From assembly GCA_963775085.1 (NCBI GenBank), contig CAVZHO010000002.1, positions 372,001 through 436,000 of the forward strand: DNA of 64,000 bases, read 5' to 3'. Source of the DNA: JAAFIP01 sp963775085 (GTDB lineage Bacteria; Pseudomonadota; Gammaproteobacteria; Burkholderiales; Burkholderiaceae_C). The position numbers and the translations under genes were made by a program. Shown here in pieces: positions 1 to 8,032 of the stretch. The notes below the pieces were generated by a model that was not told where the DNA came from, ran no database searches, and was given only the letters and a program-made list of their open reading frames with translations. The stretch's first letter is position 1. Every line of letters begins with the position of its first letter.

Positions 1-1
1 C

Positions 2-79
2 ACGCTGGATGAAGTCAAAGTGTGGGCCAAAGCAGTGCGAAAAGACCGCAAAGCAAAAATGCCCGCATGCCACACGTAA
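2..79 (+). CDS. C-terminus of a toxin-antitoxin antitoxin (partial)
   Basis: Only the last 25 codons are inside the window; the gene starts to the left. The tail is lysine- and arginine-rich (VKVWAKAVRKDRKAKMP) and its stop overlaps the start of a ParE-like toxin by 13 bases, the usual antitoxin-toxin arrangement. The DNA-binding half is not visible, so the antitoxin family cannot be named. The call rests on position and overlap. Confidence 0.5.
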   Translation, partial: TLDEVKVWAKAVRKDRKAKMPACHT

Positions 80-378
80 AGCTGTCGGCGCGGGCCAACC
101 TGGACTTGGTGCGACTGTACGAATTTCTCGCTCAATACGATGCCCCCACCGCAGACCGCGCCATCGACACCATCATTGCAGCGCTGGATATTTTAGAAAA
201 AATGCCGCAAGGCTGCCCGCTGGTGGCCGGCCGCAAAGACATGCGCAAACTGGTCATCAACTTTGGTGCCACCGGCTATTTGGCCTTTTATGGATATGAC
301 CCATTGACAGACACCTCGACAGTTGCCAGCATCCTGCATCAGAAGGAGCGGTACAGTGCGCAAACGGTGGCACGTTGA
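67..378 (+). CDS. ParE/RelE-superfamily toxin
   Basis: Predicted 103-residue toxin. ParE-type members poison DNA gyrase and RelE-type members cleave mRNA on the ribosome; which applies here is not shown. The protein begins MPHVKLSARANLDL, followed by a helical hairpin (YEFLAQYDAPTADRAIDTI), 'ILEKMPQGCPLV' and the C-terminal strands 'GYLAFYGYDP' and 'ASILHQKERY', the usual order in ParE. An ATG at 22 in the same frame would add 15 basic residues inside the antitoxin gene. The ATG at 67 gives the family length and an overlap with the antitoxin stop, so it is preferred. Confidence 0.8.
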   Translation: MPHVKLSARANLDLVRLYEFLAQYDAPTADRAIDTIIAALDILEKMPQGCPLVAGRKDMRKLVINFGATGYLAFYGYDPLTDTSTVASILHQKERYSAQTVAR

Positions 379-503
379 TGTATTTGTTCAGGCCTACGGC
401 TTAAGGGCTGCTGCGGCTCGGGGTTGCCCACCATGCCGCACAGTGCGCCCAGGGGTGATCGGCGTGGCCCCAAGGCCGATGAGGTCACCCTTGATCACTG
501 ATG

Positions 504-570
504 TATAGAAAAATATGTAATATTCGTGCAAAATATAGAAAAATCTTAAATTCAATTTAATTTTCTATAT
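504..570. promoter_or_regulatory. fic promoter with repeated TATAGAAAA boxes
   Basis: The AT-rich stretch directly before fic contains TATAGAAAAAT at 504-514 and again at 534-544, 30 bases apart. A near-inverted copy (AATTTTCTATAT, 559-570) runs into the start codon. No Shine-Dalgarno sequence is visible before the ATG at 569. Two direct boxes plus one inverted box suggest an operator, possibly for autoregulation through the C-terminal region of the Fic protein. That role is inference. Confidence 0.4.
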
Positions 571-2050
571 GCACCAAGCCATCGGCTATGAATTTTTGCG
601 GCTGCGCTATGCTGACAAAGCCTTGCCGCACATCCCTGCGGCCCGCGTAGCGGCTGTCACACGGGTTACCAGCGAAGGGGATGCGCTGCTGGTGCCTGCT
701 ACCGTTGCGCCCAAGGCGGATGACCTGCTGGAGCATTTGCTCTTTGCGCTTAAACACGAAGGAACCCATCTTGCCATATTGGCGCAGGCACTGCCACAAA
801 TAGGTGCAGAGCCACTGCTTGCAGCCCTGGCGGCCGCACCATCGAGCAGCTATGTGCGGGTGCTGTGCTTTTTGTGGGAGCACTGGACGGGCCACACCTT
901 ACCCGTGGCGGCAGTGGCCAAAAACACGGCAACGGCGCTGGTGTTTGACCCCAAGCGCTACGTCACCCGGCGGCAAGACCGCGATGCGCGTTGGCATGTC
1001 AGCTTTAACGGGCTGGGCACGTTGGCTTATTGCGCTACCGTGCGCCGCACACAGGTCATTGAGGCCGGGATGGCGCAGGCTACCTTGGCGCAAACCGAGG
1101 CTTTTGCAGCAGCACTGCCCAAGCCTGCACTGGACCGTGCCCTGCAGTGGGCGTATTTGCACGAGACCGAGAGCAGCTTTGCCATTGAGCATGAAGCGCC
1201 CACCCAGCAGCGGGCGCAGGCGTTTGTGCAGTTGCTCCAGCAAGCCCACGAGCCCAACGAGCTGACCGAGCAGCAATTGGTGGCACTGCAAAACGCCGTC
1301 ATCAGCAACCCGCACTTGCACGCCGTGGGCTACCGCACAGAGCAAAATTGGCTGCGTGGGCCCGGGCGCGGTGCTTTAGGTGTGAGCTATGTGCCACCCC
1401 CGCCCGATTTGGCGGAGGAGTTGATGGCGCAGTTGTTGGTGCTTGCACGCGACCTGCCGCGCAGCATCGACCCGATTGTGGCGGCTAGCATATGCTCGTT
1501 TGGTTTTGTATATATCCACCCTTTTATGGATGGTAACGGCAGATTGTCGCGGTTTTTGTTTCACCGGGCGCTGTGTCAGTCAGGGCAGCTTGCCAGTGGT
1601 TTGATTTTGCCCGTCTCGGTGGCGATGCAGCGGCGCGAGATGGATTATCTGGCCTGCTTGCAAACCTTTTCCAAGCCTGCCCGCATGTTTTGGCAGGTGA
1701 CCTGGATAGACGAGGGGCAATACGCTTTGCAATGGCAGGGGCACGATAGCCTGTACCGCTACTGGGATGCCACCGCCTGCGCCGAGTTTGGGCTGGCCAT
1801 GGCGCACGAAGCGCTGGAGGTGGAGCTACAACAAGAGTCAGAGTTTTTGGCCCGCTACGACGCGGTGTACGCCGCCGTCAACGCACAGTTTGACCTGCAC
1901 AATAACGACCTGGCTACTTTGGTGCTGAGCGTGCTGGGCAACCAGGGGGTCGTGTCCAACAACCGACGCAAGCAGTTTGCCCTCCGCGTGCCGGAGGCAG
2001 CATTTAAACTGCTGGAGCAGGTAGCCCAGGCGCACAGCGCCGAAGTCTGA
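569..2050 (+). CDS. Fic-domain AMP-transferase
   Basis: A 493-residue Fic-family protein. Fic enzymes transfer AMP or related groups from nucleotides to hydroxyl side chains of target proteins. The core motif HPFMDGNGRLSR starts at H317 and carries the catalytic His, the acidic residue, the phosphate-binding GNG and the Arg. An upstream SFAIEH segment (S203 to E207) resembles the inhibitory helix (S/T)xxxE(G/N) of self-inhibited Fic proteins, with His in place of Gly/Asn. The last ~90 residues (ATLVLSVLGNQGVVSNNRRK) could be a winged-helix domain. It is a single gene with an AT-rich promoter and sits next to a toxin-antitoxin pair, consistent with an accessory region. Confidence 0.88.
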   Translation: MHQAIGYEFLRLRYADKALPHIPAARVAAVTRVTSEGDALLVPATVAPKADDLLEHLLFALKHEGTHLAILAQALPQIGAEPLLAALAAAPSSSYVRVLCFLWEHWTGHTLPVAAVAKNTATALVFDPKRYVTRRQDRDARWHVSFNGLGTLAYCATVRRTQVIEAGMAQATLAQTEAFAAALPKPALDRALQWAYLHETESSFAIEHEAPTQQRAQAFVQLLQQAHEPNELTEQQLVALQNAVISNPHLHAVGYRTEQNWLRGPGRGALGVSYVPPPPDLAEELMAQLLVLARDLPRSIDPIVAASICSFGFVYIHPFMDGNGRLSRFLFHRALCQSGQLASGLILPVSVAMQRREMDYLACLQTFSKPARMFWQVTWIDEGQYALQWQGHDSLYRYWDATACAEFGLAMAHEALEVELQQESEFLARYDAVYAAVNAQFDLHNNDLATLVLSVLGNQGVVSNNRRKQFALRVPEAAFKLLEQVAQAHSAEV

Positions 2051-2108
2051 TGGATTTTGCAAGACCCGTTAGCCGTCCGATGGCTGACCTTTGAGATGAG
2101 GTAGGTAC

Positions 2109-3564
2109 ATGAAAGAACGAAACTGGCGGGCCATGAACCCAGCCATCCTCCAAGGCCCTCCGCCTGTTGACTCGCCCCACACCCCCGTAGCCATCGTCGG
2201 CGCAGGCGCATGCGGCTTGGTGGCTGCCATCACGCTGCGCGACGCGGGGGTGGACTGCGTGCTGCTGGAACGGGATGCGCAGCCTTCGGGGTCTACGGCT
2301 TTGTCGTCTGGCTTCATTCCGGCGGCGACGTCGCGGGTGCAGCGCGAAGCAGGCATCGTGGACAGCGCAGAGCTGTTTGCGCAAGACATCCAAGCCAAGG
2401 CGCATGGCACGGCTGCCCCCCATTTAGTGGCTGCGTTTGCGCAGAGCATAGGCGCGGTGATCGACAATTTGTCTAGCCAAACACGCTATAGAATTTATCG
2501 TGCTGGATGGTTTCCTGTACCCCGGCCACAGCGTGCGGCGCATGCATGCGGTGCCGCAAAAAACGGGCGCGGCTTTGGTGGCGCAGCTGGAACGCGCGGC
2601 TGTGAGTGCGGGGGCAGACATCGTGACCCAGGCTACGGTGCGGCAGATTTTTGTGGACAGCGCGCAGCGCGTGACGGGCGTGGGCTACCAGCGGCCGGAT
2701 GGCAGCATGGAGCACTTGCGCTGTGACGCGTTGATCTTGGCTTGCAACGGTTTTGGCGGCAACCCGCAGATGGTGCGCGAGCTGCTGCCGGAGATGGGGG
2801 ATGCGCTGTTTGCCGGGCATACGGGTAACGACGGCAGCGCGATTAGCTGGGGCAGGGCACTGGGCGCACGGCTGGCTGACCTGGGCGGCTACCAGGGCCA
2901 CGGCTCGTGGGCGGTGCCACAGGGCGCGCTGATCAGCTGGGCGCTGATGATGGAGGGCGGCATCCAGCTCAACGCGCGCGGCGAGCGCTTTCATGACGAG
3001 ACGCAGGGCTATTCCGAGGCAGCGGTGCATGTGCTGGCGCAGCCGGGCGGCGTGGCGTGGAATGTGTTTGACGGGCCTATTTTGGCGCTGGCGCGCGGCT
3101 TTCCGGATTTTTGTGCGGCGGAAGAAGCGGGGGCTTTGAGAACCTGTGCGGATGCGCAGGCGTTGGCTGGGTTGATCGGTTGCGATGCTACTAATGTGAT
3201 AGCTGCTTGCGCCCAAGCGAAAAGGACTATGGGCATAAATGGCACTCAAAATGCCAGTTCAACTGCTGCCAGCAGTGTCATCTGCGCCAAACGCCCCTTG
3301 CAAGCACCGTTCTACGCCGTCAAAGTCACCGGCGCGCTGTTCCACACTCAAGGCGGCTTGGACATCGATTCGCAATGCCGCGTGCTGCGGGATGACGGCT
3401 CGCCGTTCCCCAATCTGCTGGCGGCAGGCGGCGCGGCGCGTGGGGTGTCGGGCAACGCGGTGTGGGGCTATTTATCGGGCAACGGCCTGCTGAGCGCGGT
3501 GGCGGGTGGCTCAATAGCGGCAGACAGTGCCGCCAAAATAACAAGCAAAATGGGGAACCCATGA
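2109..3564 (+). pseudogene. FAD-dependent oxidoreductase, frameshifted
   Basis: A flavoprotein of the fumarate reductase/succinate dehydrogenase or ketosteroid-dehydrogenase type, interrupted by one frameshift. The first part carries the FAD-binding motif VAIVGAGACG (glycines from residue 31) and ELLERDAQPSGST-type sequence. The second part continues with FIVLDGFLYPGHSVRRMHA, ALILACNGFGGN and a C-terminal 'GNAVWGYLSGNGLLSA'. Reading frame 2109 joins the frame of the second part near 2475-2484 if one base is dropped from AGCCAAAC, so one extra base is present. A ~57-base interspersed repeat lies in frame at 3187-3243. The downstream lyase-family gene overlaps its end and is also frameshifted. 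A true pseudogene and a sequencing error are both possible. Confidence 0.8.
3187..3243 (+). repeat. Interspersed ~57-base repeat, copy inside FAD gene
   Basis: Begins GCTACTAATGTGATAGCTGC and ends with AAGGACTATGGGCAT followed by AAATGGC. It matches the dnaX copy (62966-63022, opposite strand) at 45 of 57 positions by manual alignment. It is translated in frame within the oxidoreductase (VIAACAQAKRTMGI), adding residues that do not look like family sequence. Confidence 0.7.
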
Positions 3565-4422
3565 CCACTTTAAAACACAGACTCACCCAACCCGGCGCAG
3601 TGCTGGCTCCCGGCGTGTACGACGCGCTCACCGCGCTGGTGGCCGAGCAGGCGGGCTTTGAGGCGCTGTACCTCTCGGGCGCGTCCATCGCCTACACGCG
3701 CCTGGCCCGCTCCGACATTGGCCTGACCACCTTTACCGAGGTGCAAGACACGCTGGCGCGCATCACTGAGCGGGTGGCCACGCCCGTCATCGTCGATGCC
3801 GACACCGGCTTTGGCAACGCGCTGAATGTGCAGCGCACCGTGCGCGGCTTTGAGCGCGCGGGCGCGGCCATGATCCAGCTGGAAGACCAGGGCTTTCCCA
3901 AGCGCTGTGGGCATCTGGACGGCAAAACCGTCATCCCCACGGCAGAGATGTGCGGCAAACTCAAAGCCGCTGTCGACGCACGCCACAGCGCCAGACACGC
4001 TCATCCTCGCCCGCACCGATGCTGTGGCCGTAGAAGGCCTGGAGGCCGCGCTAGAGCGTGCCGAGGCCTACCTGGCCTGCGGTGTGGATGCGCTGTTTAT
4101 CGAGGCCCTGCGCAGCCCCGAGCAGATGCAGTCTGCCTGCCAGCGTTTTGCCCATCGCGCGCCCCTGCTGGCCAATATGGTGGAAGGCGGCAAAACCCCC
4201 GTGCAAAGCGCCGCCGAGCTGGGCCAGCGCGGTTTCAAGATCGTCATTTTCCCCGGCGGCACCGCCCGCGCCGTGGCCCATACCCTACAGCACTACTACC
4301 AAAGCCTGCACGCGCACGGAACCACCGCGCCTATGCAAGAATCCATGCTGGACTTTGACCAACTCAATGCGCTGATAGGCACGCCAGAGCTGCTGGCGCT
4401 GGGGAAACACTACGAAAGCTAA
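3561..4422 (+). pseudogene. Isocitrate lyase/PEP mutase-family enzyme, frameshifted
   Basis: A (beta/alpha)8-barrel enzyme of the PEP mutase/isocitrate lyase superfamily, which makes or breaks C-C or P-C bonds next to carboxylates (methylisocitrate lyase, oxaloacetate decarboxylase, dimethylmalate lyase). The Mg-binding stretch VIVDADTGFG (residues 76-85) and the lyase loop KRCGH (114-118) are intact. KRCGH argues for a lyase over a mutase. The frame breaks near 3980-3993: 'KLKAAVDARHSA' must jump to 'DTLILARTDAVAVEG', which needs removal of one base. The C-terminal half to 4422 reads normally. It starts four bases before the end of the preceding flavoprotein, so the two probably form an operon. 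The substrate is unknown. Confidence 0.8.
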
Positions 4423-4423
4423 C

Positions 4424-4470
4424 GCTACGAAAGTAATAGCTAGCTACGCCCTATTCACAAGGACTATCCA
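4424..4470 (+). repeat. Interspersed repeat copy supplying msrA's ribosome site
   Basis: GCTACGAAAGTAATAGCTAG followed by CTACGCCC and AAGGACTAT matches the layout of the copy at 3187-3243. It fills the gap between the lyase-family gene and msrA. Its conserved AAGGA (about 4459-4463) lies at Shine-Dalgarno distance from the msrA ATG at 4470, so the repeat appears to have become the ribosome binding site. Confidence 0.6.
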
Positions 4471-5021
4471 TGGAAAACACTGCTAAAAACCTGCAAACCA
4501 TCACGCTGGGCGGCGGCTGCTTCTGGTGCACCGAATCTGTCTACGTTGGAGTCAAAGGCGTGGAAGATGTCGAAAGCGGCTACAGCAACGGCGAAGCCAT
4601 CGACCCCACCTACGAGCAGGTGTGCACCGGCCGCACCGGGCACAACGAAGTGGTCAAGCTGGTGTATGACCCGGCCGTTATCTCTACCCGCGAGCTGCTG
4701 GAAATCTTCTTCGTCATCCACGACCCCACCACGCTCAACCGCCAAGGCAACGACCAAGGCACCCAGTACCGCAGCGGCATTTACTACCATACCCCCGAGC
4801 AAAAGCAGGTGGCCGATGACATCATCGCCGAGATGACGGCCAGCAAGCACTACAGCAGCAAAATCGTCACCGAGGTGCTGCCCATCGCCAACTACAGCGC
4901 CGCCGAGGAATACCACCAAGACTTCTTCGAGCGCAACCCCGGCCAAGGCTACTGCGTTGCGGTGGCTGCGCCCAAGGTAGCCAAGTTTCGCAAGACCTTT
5001 GCGCGACTGGCCAAGGCTTAA
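4470..5021 (+). CDS. msrA: Peptide-methionine (S)-S-oxide reductase MsrA
   Basis: Reduces the S epimer of methionine sulfoxide in oxidised proteins, normally with thioredoxin as electron donor. The 183-residue protein has the signature GGGCFWCTE with catalytic Cys17 and a second Cys at 20. Conserved blocks YSNG, YEQVCTGRTGHNEVV, HDPT and GTQYRSGIYY follow in family order, and EYHQDFFERNP lies near the end. The start is supported by an AAGGA ribosome site contributed by an interspersed repeat. The gene is intact although its neighbours on both sides are frameshifted. Its end overlaps the convergent PIN-domain toxin gene by four bases. Confidence 0.95.
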   Translation: MENTAKNLQTITLGGGCFWCTESVYVGVKGVEDVESGYSNGEAIDPTYEQVCTGRTGHNEVVKLVYDPAVISTRELLEIFFVIHDPTTLNRQGNDQGTQYRSGIYYHTPEQKQVADDIIAEMTASKHYSSKIVTEVLPIANYSAAEEYHQDFFERNPGQGYCVAVAAPKVAKFRKTFARLAKA

Positions 5022-5467
5022 GTGCCGAGCAATTTCAAATCCAGCCCCTGCTTCACAAAGTTTTTAAAGTCGCGGTCCAGCGTGACCAACTGCAGCCCCG
5101 CTTGCATGGCAAAGGCGGCCAGGTAGGCATCCATCCACACTTTGGGCGAGGCGCTGTCTAGAGCGGCCAGGCTGCGCCATTGAGCGAACACACCCGGTGC
5201 TTCATCGCGCCATGTCACTTGCGGGAGGGCTTGCAGGGTGTCAAGAGCCAGCCAGACACTGCGGTTAGTCTGCCCTTGCGCATCGTAGGTGCGCTGAATA
5301 GAAGGCGTGGACGCCAAGCGCATGAAGCTTTGCTCGGTGGAACGGCACCAGACGGCAGGCTGTGCAGGTGTGCATTGCGCTAAGGCCTGCTGTGCAAGGG
5401 GGTGAAACGGATGCTTGGGGAATGTGGCGGCCAGCCACACATTGGTATCAAACAGAAATCCCGGCAC
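5018..5467 (-). CDS. VapC-like PIN-domain ribonuclease toxin
   Basis: PIN-domain toxins cut RNA (often initiator tRNA or rRNA) with a Mg-binding acidic cluster. The sequence shows the first acidic motif FLFDTNVW, the internal Glu in 'STEQSFMRL', 'KVWMDAYLAAFA' with the third acidic residue, and the C-terminal LVTLDRDF. A GTG start at 5467 is chosen because the protein then opens directly with PGFLFDTN, as in the family, and overlaps the antitoxin gene by 20 bases. The ATG at 5503 would overlap it by 56 bases. The product is about 149 residues. It forms a two-gene toxin-antitoxin operon with the upstream gene. Confidence 0.82.
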   Translation of the reverse strand: MPGFLFDTNVWLAATFPKHPFHPLAQQALAQCTPAQPAVWCRSTEQSFMRLASTPSIQRTYDAQGQTNRSVWLALDTLQALPQVTWRDEAPGVFAQWRSLAALDSASPKVWMDAYLAAFAMQAGLQLVTLDRDFKNFVKQGLDLKLLGT

Positions 5468-5753
5468 GTTGCATGTCCTCGTTGTAGAGCGCATCTTGCT
5501 CAAGTTGGAGCAACTGCTCGATGGTCATGTGCTGGGCTGGGGCGTTGTTGCCACAGCGAAAAACCGGAAAACCGTTTTCATTGATTTGAATGGGGGAATC
5601 TGGCGGCAATGGGGTGACGCGCAGTGGGGGGGCCATGCCCAGCCCCTGGCGCAGAAACTCAGTGGCCAAGTCCCGCAAGGTGCGGCCTTGCATCAGGGCG
5701 CGCAGCTTCATTTCGCGAATGATTTCATCGGGAAGGTCGAGGGTGGTTTTCAT
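5448..5753 (-). CDS. Ribbon-helix-helix antitoxin (VapB-like)
   Basis: 101 residues. The N-terminus MKTTLDLPDEIIREMKLRAL is a typical ribbon-helix-helix DNA-binding start: a beta strand 'TTLDLPD' followed by two helices through 'EFLRQGL'. The C-terminal half, rich in Pro, Gln and acidic residues (PLPPDSPIQINENG, TIEQLLQLEQDAL), would wrap the toxin. It precedes and overlaps the PIN toxin gene. Such antitoxins usually repress their own operon with the toxin. Repeated GCTGGGTA boxes just upstream are a plausible operator. Confidence 0.82.
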   Translation of the reverse strand: MKTTLDLPDEIIREMKLRALMQGRTLRDLATEFLRQGLGMAPPLRVTPLPPDSPIQINENGFPVFRCGNNAPAQHMTIEQLLQLEQDALYNEDMQRAGISV

Positions 5754-5772
5754 GCAGCAAGTTTACCATTTT

Positions 5773-5818
5773 GCTGGGTAGCTGTAAAGCTGGGTAGCGT
5801 TGTGACGTGTAACCCAGC
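5773..5818. promoter_or_regulatory. Candidate operator of the VapBC-like operon
   Basis: GCTGGGTAGC occurs at 5773-5782 and 5789-5798, with an inverted partial copy (TAACCCAGC) at 5810-5818. The boxes lie just upstream of the antitoxin start (5753, leftward) and in the divergent promoter region of the ABC transporter (5885, rightward). Spaced short boxes are what ribbon-helix-helix repressors bind. The assignment is by position only. Confidence 0.35.
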
Positions 5819-5884
5819 AGGGCATGCACCGATAATGAAAGTACTAGCCCATACAACCGCCATCCCAATACCAAGCCACTCACT

Positions 5885-6548
5885 ATGATTCGCTCCCGGC
5901 AACTGGCCTTTTACTACCCTGGCGGGGTAGCGCTGGCGTTTGCCGATGTGGACTTGCCCCAAGGCGGCGCGCTCGTGCTGCGGGGCAATTCGGGTAGCGG
6001 CAAATCAACCTTCCTGGCCTTGGCTGCGGGGCTGCTGACGGCTGCGCAAGGGCACATCGAAGTTGCAGGCCAAGACCCCGCCCAACTCAGCGCCGCCCAG
6101 CGCGATACATGGCGTGGCCGCACGGTGGGCTTTTTGCCGCAACGCCTGCATTTGAGCGATGCGCTCACGGTGTTTGACAACCTGGCCTTGGCCTACTTTG
6201 CCATTGGCCAGCCGATAGACAAAGCGCAAATCCTGCGCAGCCTGGAGGCGCTGGGCGTGGCGGATTTAGCGCAGCGCAGGCCGCATGCGCTGTCGGGCGG
6301 GCAGGCGCAGCGGGTGGCGCTGGCGCGCTCGGTGCTGATGCAGCCACGGGTGATTTTGGCGGACGAGCCGACGGCCAGCCTGGATGACGCATGCGGCGCG
6401 CGACGCGGTGACGCTGCTGGCGCAGGCGGCGCAGCGCTGCCAGGCCACGCTGGTGGTGGCGACGCATGATGCGCGGGTGCAAACGCTGCTGGAGCCGTAT
6501 TTTGTCAGTAAAAATGGCCTGATGTCCTTGTCGTTAGGTGATATTTAG
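5885..6548 (+). pseudogene. ABC transporter ATP-binding protein, frameshifted
   Basis: A LolD/MacB-type ATPase subunit of an ABC exporter. Walker A GNSGSGKST (residues 34-42), the signature LSGGQAQRVALARS (from residue 136) and Walker B/D-loop VILADEPTASLD (through residue 167) are intact. After ASLDDA the frame fails: the expected helix and H-loop (ARDAVTLL ... TLVVATHD) are present one base later and end at 6548. One extra base lies near 6389-6396. The permease gene begins 2 bases after this stop, so the two are one operon. Without correction, the H-loop histidine and the C-terminal segment are lost, which would inactivate the ATPase. Confidence 0.8.
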
Positions 6549-6550
6549 CT

Positions 6551-7762
6551 ATGCAATCTATAGCTTTAGCCTGGCACTACATAGCCGCCCGCCCGTTGGC
6601 AGCGGCGCTCAACGTGCTGCTGTTGGCGCTGGGCTTGGCCTCCATGTGCTTTTTGCTACTGGTACAGCACCAGGTGCAAACCGCGTTTGAGCGCGACCTG
6701 CAAGGCATTGACGTGGTGGTGGGTGCCAAGGGCAGCCCGCTGCAATTGATCCTGGCGGGGGTGTTTCATATCGATGTGCCATCGGGCAATGTCCCCCTGC
6801 AAGCCATCAAAGCGCTGGCGGCTAACCCGCAGGTGAAAAAGCTCATCCCGCTCAGCCTGGGCGACAGCGTGGGGGGCTTTCGCATCGTCGGTACCACGCC
6901 GGACTACATCAGCCATTACGATGCCAAGCTGGCCAGCGGCGCGCTGTGGCGCCAACCCATGCAGGCGGTAGCGGGGCACGACGCGGCACAGGCGCTGGCC
7001 AAGCTGGGGTTGCAACCGGGCAAAAGCTTTGCAGGCAACCACGGCATGGGCGCAAGCGGCCATGCCCATGGCGAGACACCTTACACCTTGGTAGGCGTGC
7101 TCGCGCCCTGCGGCTGCGTGCTAGACCGGCTGGTGCTGACGGCGACCGAGTCGGTCTGGCAGGTGCATGAGAAGGCGACGGCCCTGGACGACGATGACCG
7201 CAAGGCCTTGGCCGAGGCGCGCGAGGTCACCCTGGCCCTCATCCAATACGCCTCGCCCATGTCGGCGGTGAGCTTTCCGCGCTTTGTCAACACCACCACC
7301 GAGATGCAGGCCGCCGCGCCCGCGCTGGAGATCACCCGTCTGTTTCGCATGATGGGCGTGGGCACCGATGTGCTGCGCGGCTTTGCGGCGGTGCTGCTGC
7401 TGATTGCCACCATTAGCCTGCTGATTGCCCTGTGGAATGCTTTAAGAGAGCGCCAGGCCGACTGGGCCATGCTGCGCATGCTGGGTGCCTCGCCCGCCCG
7501 CGTGGCCAGCGTGCTGGTGTGGCAAGCGCTGATCTTGACGCTGGCGGCGGGTTTGCTAGGATTGCTGCTGGGCCATGCGCTCGCTGGCTTGGTCGGCCAG
7601 CAGTTGGCGGCAGATCGCTCCCTGCCCATCACGGGTTGGCTCTGGTTGCCGCAGGAGATCTGGCTGCTGGGCGGTGCAGTGGGTTTGGCGTTGTTAGCCG
7701 CCCTGCTGCCGGTGTGGGCGGCCTACCGGCTGGATGTTTTGAAAATTTTGCAATCGAGGTGA
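6551..7762 (+). CDS. FtsX/MacB-type ABC transporter permease
   Basis: 403 residues with the FtsX/LolE layout. An N-terminal membrane helix (ALNVLLLALGLASMCFLLLV) is followed by a ~230-residue periplasmic MacB-type domain that includes 'GVDVVVGAKGSPLQLIL'-like sequence, then three C-terminal helices (FAAVLLLIATISLLIALWNAL, LVWQALILTLAAGLLGLLL, LGGAVGLALLAALLPVWAAY). The final YRLDVLKIL is typical of this family. It pairs with the ATPase gene 2 bases upstream. With the small Cys-rich protein and DUF3299-like protein downstream, the group resembles the zinc-regulated zrg-type cassette of vibrios, minus the DUF2796 protein. That link is from memory and the transported substrate is unknown. Confidence 0.85.
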   Translation: MQSIALAWHYIAARPLAAALNVLLLALGLASMCFLLLVQHQVQTAFERDLQGIDVVVGAKGSPLQLILAGVFHIDVPSGNVPLQAIKALAANPQVKKLIPLSLGDSVGGFRIVGTTPDYISHYDAKLASGALWRQPMQAVAGHDAAQALAKLGLQPGKSFAGNHGMGASGHAHGETPYTLVGVLAPCGCVLDRLVLTATESVWQVHEKATALDDDDRKALAEAREVTLALIQYASPMSAVSFPRFVNTTTEMQAAAPALEITRLFRMMGVGTDVLRGFAAVLLLIATISLLIALWNALRERQADWAMLRMLGASPARVASVLVWQALILTLAAGLLGLLLGHALAGLVGQQLAADRSLPITGWLWLPQEIWLLGGAVGLALLAALLPVWAAYRLDVLKILQSR

Positions 7763-7765
7763 TGC

Positions 7766-8032
7766 ATGCGGCTTAAAAACCATTTTTGGATGTCAAAACA
7801 GGCCGTAGTCCCTGTTCTGTGGACATTTCTAGCTATGAATGCAGTAGCGCAGCACACTGCCCAAGATACCCAAAAAGACGTCGCCCGCCACCGCGCCATG
7901 GCGGCTGCCCACACCCAGGCGGCCAAATGCCTAGAATCGGGTAAAACCGAAGAGGTCTGTTTGAAGGAACTCCAGGCGGCCTGCAAAGGTCTGGGTATTG
8001 GTAAATACTGTGGAATGAAACATGAACACTAA
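7766..8032 (+). CDS. Small four-cysteine exported protein
   Basis: 88 residues. A hydrophobic N-terminal stretch (AVVPVLWTFLAMNAVAQ) probably acts as a signal peptide. The mature part is His/Ala-rich and then has four cysteines at 55, 65, 73 and 82 and a His-containing tail (MKHEH). The cysteine/histidine pattern could bind metal or form two disulfides. It starts 3 bases after the permease stop and its end overlaps the DUF3299-like gene by 11 bases, so it belongs to the same operon. I do not recognise a named family. Confidence 0.65.
   Translation: MRLKNHFWMSKQAVVPVLWTFLAMNAVAQHTAQDTQKDVARHRAMAAAHTQAAKCLESGKTEEVCLKELQAACKGLGIGKYCGMKHEH

Noticed and set aside
5754..5884. Zur-type operator before the ABC exporter genes
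   Set aside because: No AT-rich palindrome resembling a Zur box is visible; the boxes present fit the toxin-antitoxin operon better.
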